Assembly: GCA_022457155.1 (NCBI GenBank)
Contig: JAJGOT010000071.1
Location: 1,814,501-1,878,500, forward strand
Direction of reading: 5' to 3'
DNA: 64,000 bases
Source: Cladopsammia gracilis
Lineage: Eukaryota; Cnidaria; Anthozoa; Scleractinia; Dendrophylliidae
Position 1 is the first letter of the stretch. Each line of letters opens with the position of its first letter. A program made the position numbers and the translations under genes. Below the pieces are notes generated by a model, which worked only from the letters and a program-made list of their open reading frames with translations, was not told the DNA's origin and searched no databases. Below, piece by piece: positions 22,381 to 34,044 of the stretch.

Positions 22381-25300
22381 GGGCATTTTGTCTGCGCATG
22401 CTCCATAAAGAGTATTTTAGTGAACGTAACCGCTGGTATGCGCCTGCTCCGCGTGCACACCAAAAAAAAATGGCGGTGTACGCAACAAAATGTTTGATCG
22501 TCTTTCTTCTTTTTGTTTGGTTACGTGTTAGAGACTGCTGTTAAAAAATCGAAAAATGGTTGTGTAGTTTGTGAGAGAAAGTCCCTACAGAGCCCTTGGC
22601 AAAATGCTAGCCGCGTACAGTGATGATTTCGAGGGTTGTTTTGGAACAAATTTGACAAGTGAAATAAAGGACGGAGATATTTTTGTGAACGCTGCAGACG
22701 AGCTGTTCAAGAGTATCGTCGCTCTGAAAAGTCCTTCCATCACATAAGTACTGTCTGTAAGTCATTATTGAATATTTCAAGTGCCTCTTTTTCCGAGGAC
22801 AATAAATTCTTTAACTCAATCGACAGCGAGTAGGAGTACCGAAAAAACGAGGGTCACTGATTTATAAGGTGTAGCTTTACCTTCGGAAACATTCTTAGAA
22901 ACGGAAGAAAAATTAAAGATATTATCAGCGAGTAAGAAACCTTGTTTGCTTTAATGCTTGTTTGCATAATTTGTTGGGTTAAATAGTTTACTGGAAGCTG
23001 TAATTATCTTCATTTGGCAGTTACAAAACATTTTAGTGGCACAATTTTAAGGACATCTCAAATTGAAGAGTATAATAACCTCAAGCAATGTTGTCCTGAT
23101 TTAACCACCTCTTTACTGCTGCGACCTGCAATGTTTTTAAGGGGGTAGCTAATAGCCTGATTGAATTTACCAAGACAAAAGAAGAATCCCTGGCCATGCT
23201 CACCCCACTAATTCCTTAATTAAGTAGTAACATGGTGACCAATGGGATGGGAGAACAATCTGCAATAACAATATTAATGCTGATCTTAAGACTGCTTGGT
23301 TATGAGACAATCACTTTTAACTTGAAAAACTGAAAATTTTACAGAGGGAAATATTTTCAGCTAAATCTAACATTGACACCCTGCACTTTTATTGAAAAAT
23401 CTCCATTATCTCAGATGCTGATATGAGATAAATAATAACGTGATTATTTTTAAAGCCTGGTTCATGCACCAAACTTTTCATGAGCTTAACTTAATTCATA
23501 TTTAGGTTGACCCAAATCATTAAAATACTATCTAATAAAAAAATCAATCCTTGCCTCAAATTACATTTAATAATTTATGCAGTCGATTCAGGTCATGTGA
23601 AATTTGGTTTCTGACTCAAACCTGGTCCACAGTCAAATATTCAATCAAACAGTTGATTCAGATGCCATTTGCTTTGACTTATGAGAAGTCTGGCATCTTA
23701 ACTGGGCCTAATAGTACTTTATTTTTAAACTTTGGTTGACTATGGGTGTTAGACACCCTTTCAATTTTCAAGTGATCAGCATTTAAATTCTCCACGCTGG
23801 GACACAGTATATATTACATATTATAAAATGCTCAAGGAATTGCGTGCGCTATGATTGGTTGAACCAAGTTCATTATACAGTGTACAGACTGAAGTCAAAG
23901 AAGGACTTTGATACTGCATATGATAATTATAGTAATGAGCACAGGTTTGGCTTTCTTTTGAGGCCAATTCTATTGTAGGGAGATCATATATCCTGGGTTG
24001 ACCAATACTCTTCAGCAGGAACATTCTCATTCTCTTCGTATTCATATCCATTGTCCTCTAAGGCTGGTGACAGTCACATCAATGACAGCCTGCCTGAGAA
24101 TATCACTGGACAGCCATCCATTTTGTCCATTGTCCAACTATCGGGCCACTTCACATCTCTCTAAATAGCAGAGAACATGTTTTTAATTCATTTCATCCAA
24201 TTTTTAAATCAATATATGAAACAATTTTCCCCAGAAGTAGATTGGCAGATACTCTTAAGCCCTGGTGGGTAAGCCTAATCTTGGAAGTTGTCTATGGGGG
24301 CTGGACACTGATACTGTCATGAAGAAGTGTTCAAGATTCAAAGACATTCAGTATGGAACTTGTTTAATCTGTTGGACAACTATATTCCTTTAATCTGGCC
24401 TCTCAATTTACAGCATTTCCTTTAAACTAAATAATTTCTTAGAATACTGTAGAGCAATACTTAGAATTTGGATTATGTTCAGCTGCCTGACATGCTGCTA
24501 CTTCGGCCAAAGTACACTGTGCCAAAAATTGTCACTGTATCTGATTTACAGATGTTGCTTAACATTCATTTCTTTTAAATACAACTGACAGTACAGTTCA
24601 TCTTACAACAAGACAGCAAATATGATATTTCTGCAGGGTCTGTTCTAAGAGTTGTTGTTCTGATAATAACATTTTGAGGTACACCATATAAATAAAATTA
24701 ATCACACTGATGGAAACAGAAGCCCATCTCTGGTAAATGCCATATCATAATCATAAATTATTGACCTTGCTCATAAAAAACACAAACACAGAAGTTCTTT
24801 AAGAAATTAATGGCACCACTAACATATTGGGAAGCAGCAAGCCTAAACTAAATAGCATAATTTATATTTTTTTAAAAAATTCTACAAAGCGTAAAAGATC
24901 AATTATTTTGTGCGACTGCATCTTTCAGTGCTGGCAAACACATTGAGACTGTGTGTATGTCAAAGGATGATCTTTAGTTTTCAGTTCATAATAAACTTTA
25001 TCTTATAACAGAAATATTGCATTTCCATAGTATGTACTGCAGTATATGGAGTTGTTGCAAGAATAAATCACAAATCTGAATATTGTAATATTTTGAAGAA
25101 TTATAAACAAGACATTACCAATGCAACAAAAAGGACCAAAAAGTGTTCCAGTTTTCATTAAGGTAAAAATGTCAAACAGACAGTCAGCATCACAAGCAGC
25201 GCATTCTCCTAAAAAAATTTTCATTCAGAGAATGAGTACCGTGTCAGAGTTCGTGAAAAGTACCACAACACAACTGAGCTTCGAAGGCCAACTTTAACTA

Positions 25301-27230
25301 AAATTACCAGCACTTTGAACTCGTAAAGTAAAAAGCACGCATTTTTTTTAAGTAAACAAATTAAACAAAGCGAAAAAGAAATAAATAAATAAGTCGTCGA
25401 CAGATTTTGGGACTGGGGGGACAGGTGAAATGAAAAGATATATCCATTTTTTTCTCAAGCTCGCACTTCCAAAAAGAAAATTATTGACACCACACTTATC
25501 AAAAAAGGATAAAAAAAATTCATTGCCTACTAAATATTTGCAGTGATGTAATTGCAGCAGCCGCATAGGAATATAGCTGCTTACCTTTCACAGCAGACTT
25601 CAGCAAGAAGATGGTCAACCAACTCTTTGATCGACGACCGAGAAAATCTACGAAATCTTGTCGTATGCAAATGCACCAGAGGTGCTGTGAAGGAAAACGT
25701 ACATGTTGAACGCCATGCATTTTTTAAGGTCTCATTTTCTGCACTGTAAAACAGATAATGTAATAATAAAGTTATCTCCGATAATTACAATTTGGGGGGA
25801 CGGTAAAAAAATTAAGCAAATTGACACTGAAACTGAAGGAAAATCGAGTGGAAATCAAAATTTAGCACTATAAAAGAACCGTGTAACTTACTCACGCATT
25901 GATATAAAGACTTAAATTTTTAAATAACGAAACTTCAATTCCTTGACACTAACCTGAATTGATTGCTTGTTCGTCCATATTTTTTGAACACGAGTAGATC
26001 TAGTGTCAAACTCCCGTGCATTGCCCATTTATACAATTCATGTTCGCACTTTGATCGATGATAACTCGCCAACCAAGCATTCAACAAACACCACGAGTGT
26101 CCACAGGGTTAGTATTGTATGTAAACTCATCACATTCTTTCAATTTTCTCAATAGATACTTTTCTAAAGCATCGATCACTCGCCTGAAAACCTGCCCAAC
26201 AGCCCCCTCGAAACAAAATGGCGGCAATCATGTGTTCGATTCACATTTTCCTGAGCATGCGCAGTCAAAATGCCTATGTGCTCTTTTTATCTCGTTAAAG
26301 CGCATGCGCGCGAAACGAGCTATAGGAGTCAGTAGAATATGGGGACAAAAGTTGTTAACAAATTTTTGTGGACTTTTGTCCGGGGGGGTTAGTTGTTTCT
26401 TCTTTATAGAAGCTATATTAGGGCATTGAGGATATGGTTGGTTAAACCGGTTAGGATTTCAAGAAGGGCGTCACATACTGCTCCTAAAATTTTTGGGGAG
26501 CACCCCCGGACCTATTGTTAATTTCCCTTGGGTATCGGGATGTCAAAACTTGTGATGAACTTGTCATATCTCACATTACGTTACCGCAAAGGTATTAAGT
26601 TCTTCTTAAGTTTCGATATCTCACGTTACCTATCAGTTTCAATCATTTGTCGTAAAGCCATTTAAGCTGCCTTGCGTTTTTTTTTTTGGCAAACGCAGTT
26701 TGAGAATTTCACGGTGTATTTTTACGAATGGAGACGTTTTAAGAAAGTTAAATGGGACGGGAAAGTTTGTGTTTTAATATGAGCGATATGGCAAAGCAAA
26801 ATTGCGTTTGTTCAATTTTGATTCATTGCTATTACGGTTTGATTATGCAATAGTATGGGAAAGACGTCATAGTTTTGTTAATTTAGCTACCGTGCACAAG
26901 GATATTTTGCGGGTCGCGGAGACAGCTAAAATTTCTGCTGGAAGGAAATGTTTGCGGATTTCTGGTGAAGTATAAATAAAATCCAAGCCATCCGCGGTAT
27001 TAAACTGCAATTTTACTTCCTGACCGGAGGTTGTATAGTTCCCATAGTTATGGTTGCTGTTCTGGCGCCAATATGAACATAAACAACGAGAAAACTAGTG
27101 AGTGAATTATTGTACCTTGTTGTAAAAACGTATCAGTATTATGATAATAGTCTCTGGTTCTTTTGAGGACGTGTCTGGAGTTGAATCGGGAATACAAATG
27201 ACTGTTGTGCCGGTCGTCTAGGAGTTCACT
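22381..27230. other. Long stretch without a confident gene
   Basis: AT-rich and mostly featureless. A short open frame with ATG near 22602 (47 residues, SDDFEGCFGTNLTSE...) sits downstream of the transposon terminus and is not recognised. Near 25180-25230 a minus-strand Cys-rich frame (ECAACDADCLFD) follows an acceptor-like TTTTTTTAG but has no partner. No splice-consistent gene found on either strand. Confidence 0.4.
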
Positions 27231-27269
27231 GTTATGAGAGTTATGAGTTATGAGAGTTCACCGTTCTGT

Positions 27270-27362
27270 AAAATGAGGACCGGATGGCGGCGGATGGCGG
27301 CGGAAGGCGGACGGCGGATATTAAAATGCGGATAACAAAATGCGGATGATAAAATGCGGATG
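27270..27362 (+). repeat. GGCGGATG / ATGCGGATAA simple repeats
   Basis: Tandem GGCGGATGGCGGCGGA words grade into AAAATGCGGATAAC units and then a 12-A run. A two-phase degenerate microsatellite. Confidence 0.8.
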
Positions 27363-27450
27363 AAAAAAAAAAAACAGAAAAATAATTCCTTACGATTTTT
27401 ACCAAAAAAACAAAAAACAAAGAAAGAAAAGAAGCAGAAATAACTTTAAA

Positions 27451-27653
27451 ATGGCACGAAACAAAAACACGAAACATAAACTTTATTGTCCAAACTGTCT
27501 TCAAGTTCCACTTCATGCCTCACTCAACCCTAGTTGGAAAATATATGAATGTTGCGTTTCGAGTTTGACCGATTGTGCAGTCTGCACGTGTTTGAGGATG
27601 GAGTCCGACGAATGTGACGATTACGGGCTTTTAAAATCTGTGTTTAGGAAACG
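27451..27653 (+). CDS. Candidate first coding exon, Cys-rich protein, unrecognised
   Basis: An ATG-initiated frame of 67 codons ends at a strong donor (AAACG|GTAAGT). It carries CxxC-like pairs (YCPNC, CAVCTC) plus several more cysteines, suggesting a metal-binding module. No downstream exon could be placed because a Ngaro-like element begins about 120 bp later, so it may be a gene fragment truncated by that insertion. Family not recognised. Confidence 0.35.
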
Positions 27654-27929
27654 GTAAGTTAGTAGAGTTCTTAAATTCGATTTAACTTCATCTGTTACTT
27701 TGCTTCACAAACAATCTTTTCTGACTTTTTATTCGTGTTTGTATCTGGTTCGTTGAAGAGTCAGGAAGGTGATGCAATTGAGTGTTTTTATCATAGATAT
27801 GTTAAAAGGGTTAATTACTACACTAGTTTCCGTTATGGATATCTTTGGAATGCATGTATTCAGATAAGACCTTTTTGAGTGTTCCACTGTCACGATCATT
27901 CATTCCTGTGTTATCCTTTGTGAAAGCAA

Positions 27930-28330
27930 GAGCAACAATTCCGACCGCCATTACTGTGTCGATCCAGAACTGTTGGCATGTGATGCTTGTCTTGATGCTT
28001 GTGGTGCAGTGTGTTTTGGGGAATTCTTCCATGCCAAGTTTCCTCCTTTTATTGCTAGTCAATATTTGAACATTAACCAGCTCGAACTGCTTACAATCAG
28101 GTCAGCGTATACGCACTGAACAATCAACGTTCAACGAACGCCTTCATGCAGCGTTGTCTACGTGAAATTTGGTTGTTGCTGTCTCTTAACAATATCCGTT
28201 TATCTGCGCGTTACATTAGCGGGAAGTCATAGTCTAACGTTTTAGCGGATGCGTTGAGTCGTTCTCACTTAGACTCCTCGTACTCAGACTATTTGCAGCA
28301 TGCCGTAGCTACCTTGAACCTTACCCAAGT
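27930..28330 (+). pseudogene. RNase H domain remnant of the Ngaro-like element
   Basis: One frame reads DPELLACDACLDACGAVCFG then EFFHAKFPPFI and NINQLELLTI; further on another frame gives NVLADALSRSHLDSS. These match the DIRS-type RNase H signature: a DAxxxxxGA catalytic start, NINxxELxT, and a C-terminal NxxADxLSR. In-frame stops and a shift between the halves show decay. Confidence 0.75.
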
Positions 28331-28445
28331 ATTTCCTAGCGACTCTATGTTCGTTTTTAATGTATATTAAGTAGCTACTTCCATTTATTTTCATAGATCC
28401 TTATTAAGTTTATTGATTTTTCTTTCTTTCAATCTGTTTTTCAAT

Positions 28446-29400
28446 TTTATCTCGCAGATCACATCGACGCTTTGCAGCAGTATTTAGGAACTATCCAGGT
28501 CCATGCTTTTTGCGACTCCACAAAGCGCTCTATGAGATGCTATATGCGAACATATTTATTGTTTTGCCAATATTTCGATTTCTTGCCTTTCCCAGTTTCC
28601 AAATCCGTTTATTTGCTTTATTTATTTTTTTTGTCACGTTCTTTAACGTCATACCGTTCGATCGTTAATTATTTGAGCATTATTTCACATATTAACCGCT
28701 CGTGTGGTGCCAGTTTTGCCTTTCTTGACGATTTAATATGACGTTTATCTTGCCAAACGAGCGGTGCGTCGGATCTTGGGTGATTGTGTCGCACGAAAAG
28801 AACCGATCACTGTTGAGATCCTTTTACAATTGTCCCGTCTTTTCGATTTAGATAATCATTTGCACGTCTGCATGCGTGCTTTATTTTTAGTAGCCTTCTT
28901 TTCTTTTTTACGTATCTCTAATTTAGTAGTCTGAAATTGGCGATTTCCAGGCGTGTTTTTTGACACTATCTAGCATGACTTTCACAACGCAAGGGGTTTT
29001 GTTGCGCATCACGCGCACTAAGACACTCCAGTTTCGGGAGCGGGTTTTAGAAATTCCCTTGCCGTTTATTCCCGGTTCGCCCCTTTGTCCTGTCACCGCG
29101 CTTAGGCAGTATTTAGCTAGTGTACAATTGTCGCCCTCTTCACCATTATTCGTTTGTCAATCTCGGGGATCGTACAGGCCTATCTTGGCTCACCAGTATA
29201 ATGCTCTTTCAGCCATTAGGTTTAATCCCGCACAGTATTCCTCACACAGTATTCCTCGCACAGTTTTCGTCGCGGAGGCGCTACATTTGCTTTTTGTAAT
29301 CGAGCGCCTACAGCTTTTATTAAATCGTATGGCGATTAGAAGAGTGACGCATATTTAATCTATCTCACTCTTTCCAACGAAAATAACTTTAAAATTCTCC
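28446..29400 (+). pseudogene. Tyrosine recombinase (DIRS/Ngaro type), broken
   Basis: Frames along this stretch read LTSYRSIVNYLSII, then RKEPITVEILLQL and FLVAFFSFLRISNLVV (helical core with the first catalytic Arg), then LPFIPGSPLCPVTALRQYL, then HSFRRGGATFAFC (HxxR catalytic box) and the DAYLIYLTL tail with the candidate nucleophile Tyr. Motif order is that of DIRS/Ngaro YR. It is split by at least two frame changes: a small local duplication of ACAGTATTCCTC near 29235, and a stop in place of Trp just before the tail. Confidence 0.8.
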
Positions 29401-29881
29401 ATTCTATCACAACCAGACTCTCTCCCACATCGTAACTTCTTCTTCTCAAACCCTTTTTTTATTCTTTTTCCCCTTTGGGTTTGGCGGTTTATTGAATAAA
29501 CATACGTTTAACCCCATCTACTGAGTCTGTTTGTGGTAGTAACTGAGTGTTTTTATCATAGATATGTTAAAAGGGTTAATTACTACACTAGTTTCCGTTA
29601 TGGATATCTTTGGAATGCATGTATTCAGATAAGACCTTTTTGAGCGTTGCACTGTCATGATCATTCATTCCTGTGTTATCCTTTGTGAAAGCACAGTTTA
29701 TTTTTTAGTATTTATCAAATTATTATCCTCAAGCTGTAAACTGCGCATTGTAAATTGGCGTAGAAATAATGGCAAAGTCCCGGGTCGGCGTCATCTAATT
29801 ACCATTTTGTAAATTCAAATCTCTAAAAATAAACTCACAAACGCAACTTTGAAATCAATAAATATTTTACCATAAAACTGT

Positions 29882-30245
29882 TCAAAAGTGTTGAATAAAT
29901 TGGATATTATATTTCGTTATTACAAAACATTGACATTCGAAGAGTGTGAGGTCACCTTCGCATTTCTCCTGGTCTTCAGATGCCAGAGTTTTATCCAGTT
30001 GGTCTAAAAGCCAGTCTTGGCTAGATAAATAAACTTGTTCAGCCGAATGGAGGTTACGATAAAAATCGCGACATTCGCGAAGAATATTTTTATCGGAAGT
30101 CACGATTGAATTGTTGGCACGCAACTCTGAAATTGAGTCGCGTGTTTGTCGCTGATTTTCAAGCTGGTAGAAATACTCCCGGGAAATACTTGGTCGGTTT
30201 TTCCCCCAGCTTTATCCACTGTTTTTTACTGCGAATGATGGCGTT
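29882..30245 (-). pseudogene. LINE ORF2 fragment (endonuclease-RT linker)
   Basis: Minus strand reads DSISELRANNSIVTSDKNIL, RECRDFYRNLHSAEQVY and EDQEKCEGDLTLFEC. This pattern is typical of the region just upstream of the reverse transcriptase in L1/Tx1-type LINEs. Further 5' an in-frame stop and a shift break the SKKQW...GEKPTKYF segment. The RT core is absent. Confidence 0.75.
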
Positions 30246-30389
30246 TTTAGGAGATCTTTGATCTCCGCCAAACGCGTGTGATCATCTGTTGTATTTAAAT
30301 TACCACGAGACAGGACTTCTCACGCTTACGCTCACGGCATCGGTAATAGGGGGTGGCCGGCAGTTTCTGGAGAAGGGTCGCACGGAGGT

Positions 30390-30530
30390 TCATTTTTTTG
30401 TTTTGTAGTGCAAATTAGGACCTTTGTTATTTAAACCTCACTGGGATTACAAAATTTAAATAAGAAAGGAAAAACGAAATGAGTTCTGGTAGTTGTAGTC
30501 AAATGACGCTATCGTGCAAATGGCCTATTG
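30390..30530 (+). mobile_element. MITE family B, right-half copy
   Basis: Matches 8590-8725 over about 135 bp (TTTTGTTTTGTAGTGCAAAT ... ATCGTGCAAATGGCCTATT). The left half is missing. It separates the ORF1 and ORF2 remains of the LINE. Confidence 0.85.
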
Positions 30531-31205
30531 TGGTTACAGGGGGAGTGTCGTTGCTGGTTGCTGTAGTGGGGGTCGGGAGGCCTCTGGTGTCCCCCCTCCG
30601 GGCACTGGAGCCTCGCGGTTCGCCTCGCGGCGTTTCGCCTTCGGGGAGTCTTTAACAACGCGCTCGGAAGACTGGCACCGGTAGCATAGTATTGGCTGGC
30701 CAGTGTACTTAAAAAAATAACTCGAGCCCTTGAGTGACTTATTTGCGTGGCACTGCCTTTTGTTAACGTGTGAATTCTACGACACGGATGCCGTTCTCGA
30801 TGTGCGCGTAGCTTTGAAGCAAAGCCGGCGGACTGCTCGCGCTTTGAGGTCGCCGTATTGTTCCACGAGTTGTAGCAGGTTTTCATCGGGGAATTCAACG
30901 GGAATGAAGCATGACACGTGTAGTGCTTTTTGCCGTAAAAGGCGTAAAGGGATAACGCGGCTTTCGCAGTCAAAGCCCGATGCCGCCAACCGCGTGGCCG
31001 ATTCTGTCCCAACGATTTCTTCCTTAAAGTTCGGTAACGACTGCGCTATACTGAGCGAGTCAAGATCCAGGTTTTCCTCCACTATCAAGCGGACAGTAAG
31101 TTCTAGTGTGGGCGAACGGCTGGTGTGCGGTACGCGCGGCCATCTCCACGTAACGCGAGGGCGAGAAAACTCGCGAGACCAAAACCCAAATTGAAAAGCA
31201 CGCAC
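30530..31205 (-). pseudogene. LINE ORF1 (ZCCHC3-like nucleic-acid-binding protein), decayed
   Basis: The 142-aa minus frame from 31205 includes FIPVEFPDENLLQLVEQYGD and LKARAVRRLCF. Past a frameshift come DIENGIRVVEF and VTQGLELFF. These are the conserved ORF1 words of invertebrate LINEs annotated as zinc-finger CCHC-containing protein 3-like. The expected CCHC knuckle region is damaged by several stops. GC-richer than its surroundings. Upstream partner of the ORF2 fragment at 29882-30245 in the same orientation. Confidence 0.7.
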
Positions 31206-31689
31206 TCACCAAAGCGAAGACAGATGGTTACAAGACGCTTTCTTGCTTGTGGTGAAAAAACGGCACCAAATCTTGTGAAAAAAAGCTCTCCTTAGTCGTC
31301 GAAGTTGAGGATTATTCTGGCTTTTGGTCTTGAAAAAGTGGAGCACTGATGAGAAAAGATCCCCCAATGCTGTACAGAGAAGTTGTTAGCAGAGGGGCAC
31401 GGGTTCCCCTCCTTTTGCAAAAAAAAATAATAATGATGATGATAAGGCCCAGCCTATAACATTTTCTAAACACGTCTATTGTATAACCAAATAATAGGAC
31501 CCCATTTTAGTTACTAGCGTGAAAATGTAAATAACTTCTGTAAAAATGCAAAGACCACTAGAACAAACAGTAGCAATATATAGCTGGACCGTTACTTGTT
31601 TATTAGCCTATCGTGTGCCAGCAATTTATCTTAGCCCATTTTAAATATTGTAACCGTTTGTTTCCATCTTCACTAAGCTTTCCTAGCCC

Positions 31690-31730
31690 CTGATGAAGGT
31701 TAGTTTTGTCTAACCGAAATATCGGGCATA
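31690..31730 (+). ncRNA. Hammerhead-like motif, copy B
   Basis: CTGATGA, one extra A, GGTTAG-TTTTGT-CTAACC (6-bp stem), then GAAA. Same layout as the motif at 19385-19420, including the single extra base. Resembles the 3' region of Penelope-like elements. Confidence 0.4.
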
Positions 31731-32417
31731 TCTTATTAAAAGAAATCGAACAAATTTGCTGTCTGATCAGCCTTTTATGTTAAAGTTGTTTTTTTTGAAA
31801 ATGTAAAGCCCATTTCGTGAACATAAATTTCTATTGGCTAATATGCATCATGTGATGTTTTCATGTACGTATTTTAAATAGACTTAATCTAAAGGTGCGC
31901 TACAACGGCATCTTTACCATATTCACTATCAATTCTTCTATTTTGTTTTTATTAACCACACGTTCTAACGCTTTAACGAGATGGCTTTAAGAGCCCTTTG
32001 ATTCTTACAGTTCCGTTTCTGCCTCCGTCGCTTACTATCCGTTCCCGTCGTTTTGACTTCCACTAGATCGCAACGATTCGATTTCGCTTCCGATTTCGCT
32101 TCCGTCGATGCCGTCGTTAGTGGGAACCAGCCTTTAGCCTCCTCCGCAGTCAATTTTTTTGGGCTCAGTAAAGGGCTGGAAAAGAGACTGGTAAGATGTT
32201 AACTGGTCAAATCAGAGACTGACTGGGAATGGGGACAGGAGGAGAGAAACAAGTAGCCCGATGGGCTTCGAAACTGGCTCGTTTTGTCTCAGTTTTCACC
32301 CGTTTTTCATTTTAGAGTTTTATATTAGCAATCCACAGTATACAATCTAGAATATATTCATATGCACAGTCCAGTCTACATTTACATTTACATTCCACAG
32401 CCCGCTTCAAGCACTCC
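31731..32417. other. Intergenic with a transposon terminus at 32137
   Basis: 32020-32137 carries GCTTCCG/TTCGCTTCC repeats ending in TAGTGGGAACCAGCC, the inverse of the terminus at 22207. The short minus ORF there (31965-32153) just reads those repeats. Remainder unrecognised. Confidence 0.55.
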
Positions 32418-32686
32418 TTAGGGACAGATTATTTTATTGTTAGGGGAGGGAGGGGGGGGGGGGGGGTTGGCAATTACCAGAAAAAAATTCCTGCATAGCA
32501 AAAGTAAAGAGAAAAATAATGCACAGAGAGCCAATGGAAAAAAGGTATGGAACAATCTCGAAAAAAAATTATTGCACAACATCAAGACGGAAAAAAATTC
32601 ATGATCAGAAAAATTGCCCACACCGCCCCCCCCCCCCCCCCCCCCGCTCTCCCCCCCCCCCCAAAAAAAGTCCCTCCCTTTGTAGG
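32418..32686. mobile_element. Foldback with poly-G / poly-C arms
   Basis: Left GGGACAGATTATTTTATTG, then G-run (about 32445-32466); right C-runs (about 32624-32645 and 32652-32662), then GTCCC. Spacer words such as AGAAAAAAATTCCTGCA are partly mirrored. The outer sequence resembles the ends of the element at 56418-57361. Confidence 0.6.
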
Positions 32687-32883
32687 CTACAATTTCAGGT
32701 CTCTATTTTTTCTCCAATCGGCTCGGTACTGTTAGAAAAAACACAAGTTTAGAATTTTGTACATTTTTTTTCGCTTTAAAATCCTTGAAACCACCCACTA
32801 CAAGGAATCAGGATTGTTTAAACACAGGCATTTTGGAGAATCGGTCATAGGATTTCGAATAAATTAACAATATCAACATGATC

Positions 32884-33212
32884 GATCGCGACCATAAAGG
32901 GGTAAAGTCGCGCACCCGAGCCAGAAGGCTCATAACGGCCGGAGCTTAAACCCGGTTTCTATAGCATGAAGCGACTAGGAATATTGCTACTCCCCCCTGG
33001 ATGGGATGCTAGTCCATCGCAGGGTTACCCCCAGCATTTTGTCGCCGGTACCCATTTATACACCTGGGTGGAGAGAGTCAGTGTGGAGTAAAGTTTCTTG
33101 TCTAAGGAAACAACACGACGGCAGAGACCAGGCTTCGAACCACCGACCTTCAGGTTGAAAGTCCGACGCGCTAACCACTACACCACCTTGCCGCCCACGG
33201 ATCGCGACCATA
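32884..33212 (-). mobile_element. tRNA-derived SINE with 13-bp target-site duplication
   Basis: Minus strand opens with a tRNA-like head (A box TGGTGTAGTGG, B box GGTTCGAAGCC) followed by a tRNA-unrelated body. GATCGCGACCATA flanks it at 32884-32896 and 33200-33212. A 5'-truncated copy of the body is at 38745-38932. Non-coding; moved by LINE machinery. Confidence 0.88.
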
Positions 33213-33561
33213 GCGTGACATAAATTCGAGATGTTCGGAATTTCAACGTGACTCCATGGCGTAATTAATGCTTAAGAATTGTTTACTCATCAGCTGACTT
33301 GCCGGGACGTGCTTTCTAAACTCAACTGTTTGACAATTGATTTGGTTAGAAAAGTTCAACCCGCTTTCCTTTTACTAGAAATAGAACACATTCTGAAATC
33401 ACAGCGATTTAATGTTTAACAATTTCGTCGAAATTAGAACGGTAAATATTTCAATTGTAAATTGTCGTTTCGATGACATCACTGATTTCTGAAAACCGGA
33501 AGTAAACTAGGTACGGTGTTGGCCGCAGCAAAATCGATTCCCGGGGCAGGTGACACGACAG

Positions 33562-33628
33562 AAAAAAAAAAAAAAAAAAAAAAAAAGGGTATTTTAAGAA
33601 CTGACTCGCCGCAGAGCGGCGAGCCAGT
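33562..33628 (+). repeat. A25 run followed by a strong hairpin
   Basis: 25 consecutive A (33562-33586). About 15 bp later ACTGACTCGCCGC and GCGGCGAGCCAGT form a 12-13-bp stem with a 3-nt loop. The A-run may be the tail of a retroposed sequence. Confidence 0.8.
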
Positions 33629-34044
33629 TAAAAATTGAAGTAGAGTTCCTCTGATGGGTAAACCTTTAAAATCAGCTTAAGTCAAGACAGGTTTGATATC
33701 ATTTTGAAGGTTGGCTCTGTGCTGATACAACCTGACGCTATTATTCTGGAGAAATTGGGACAGTTGAGTAAAAGAGCTTAACCAAATACAAACGCGAGTT
33801 CCCATAATTTTTTTGTACACTTTCGTATTCACAACAACTCCCTTTCATGTTTCCGTCAGATTATTTAAATGGGTTAAATTGCACACAAATTGATCTTTTT
33901 TTAGATAAAATAATTTGTAAACTTGATTTAGAAGATCTTAATAACCGGTGAAAAGGATAAAGTCATTTATTTTGTTCATTTACTTTTTTAAATAATCAAT
34001 CTTTAATCAATGTAATTTTTTTTTCTCAATTTCTTTTTCAACAG

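Larger units (their letters stand above)
27773..29695 (+). mobile_element. Ngaro/DIRS-like tyrosine-recombinase retrotransposon, internally deleted
   Basis: A direct repeat of about 155 bp (AGTGTTTTTATCATAGATAT ... CCTGTGTTATCCTTTGTGAA) lies at 27773-27929 and again at 29544-29692 with few differences. Between them are decayed RNase H and tyrosine recombinase (YR) coding segments in the order expected for the DIRS order. gag, reverse transcriptase and most of the 5' half are missing: RNase H starts right at the edge of the left repeat. Repeats on both flanks rather than inverted ends favour the Ngaro branch. Non-functional. Confidence 0.8.

Noticed and set aside
27773..29692. LTR retrotransposon, based on the flanking 155-bp direct repeats
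   Set aside because: The internal coding is tyrosine recombinase with DIRS-type RNase H, with no integrase or aspartic protease; the repeats fit Ngaro-type split repeats better.
31965..32153. 62-aa Lys/Arg/Thr-rich minus ORF
   Set aside because: It is the translated subterminal repeat of the GGCTGGTTCCCACTA transposon end.
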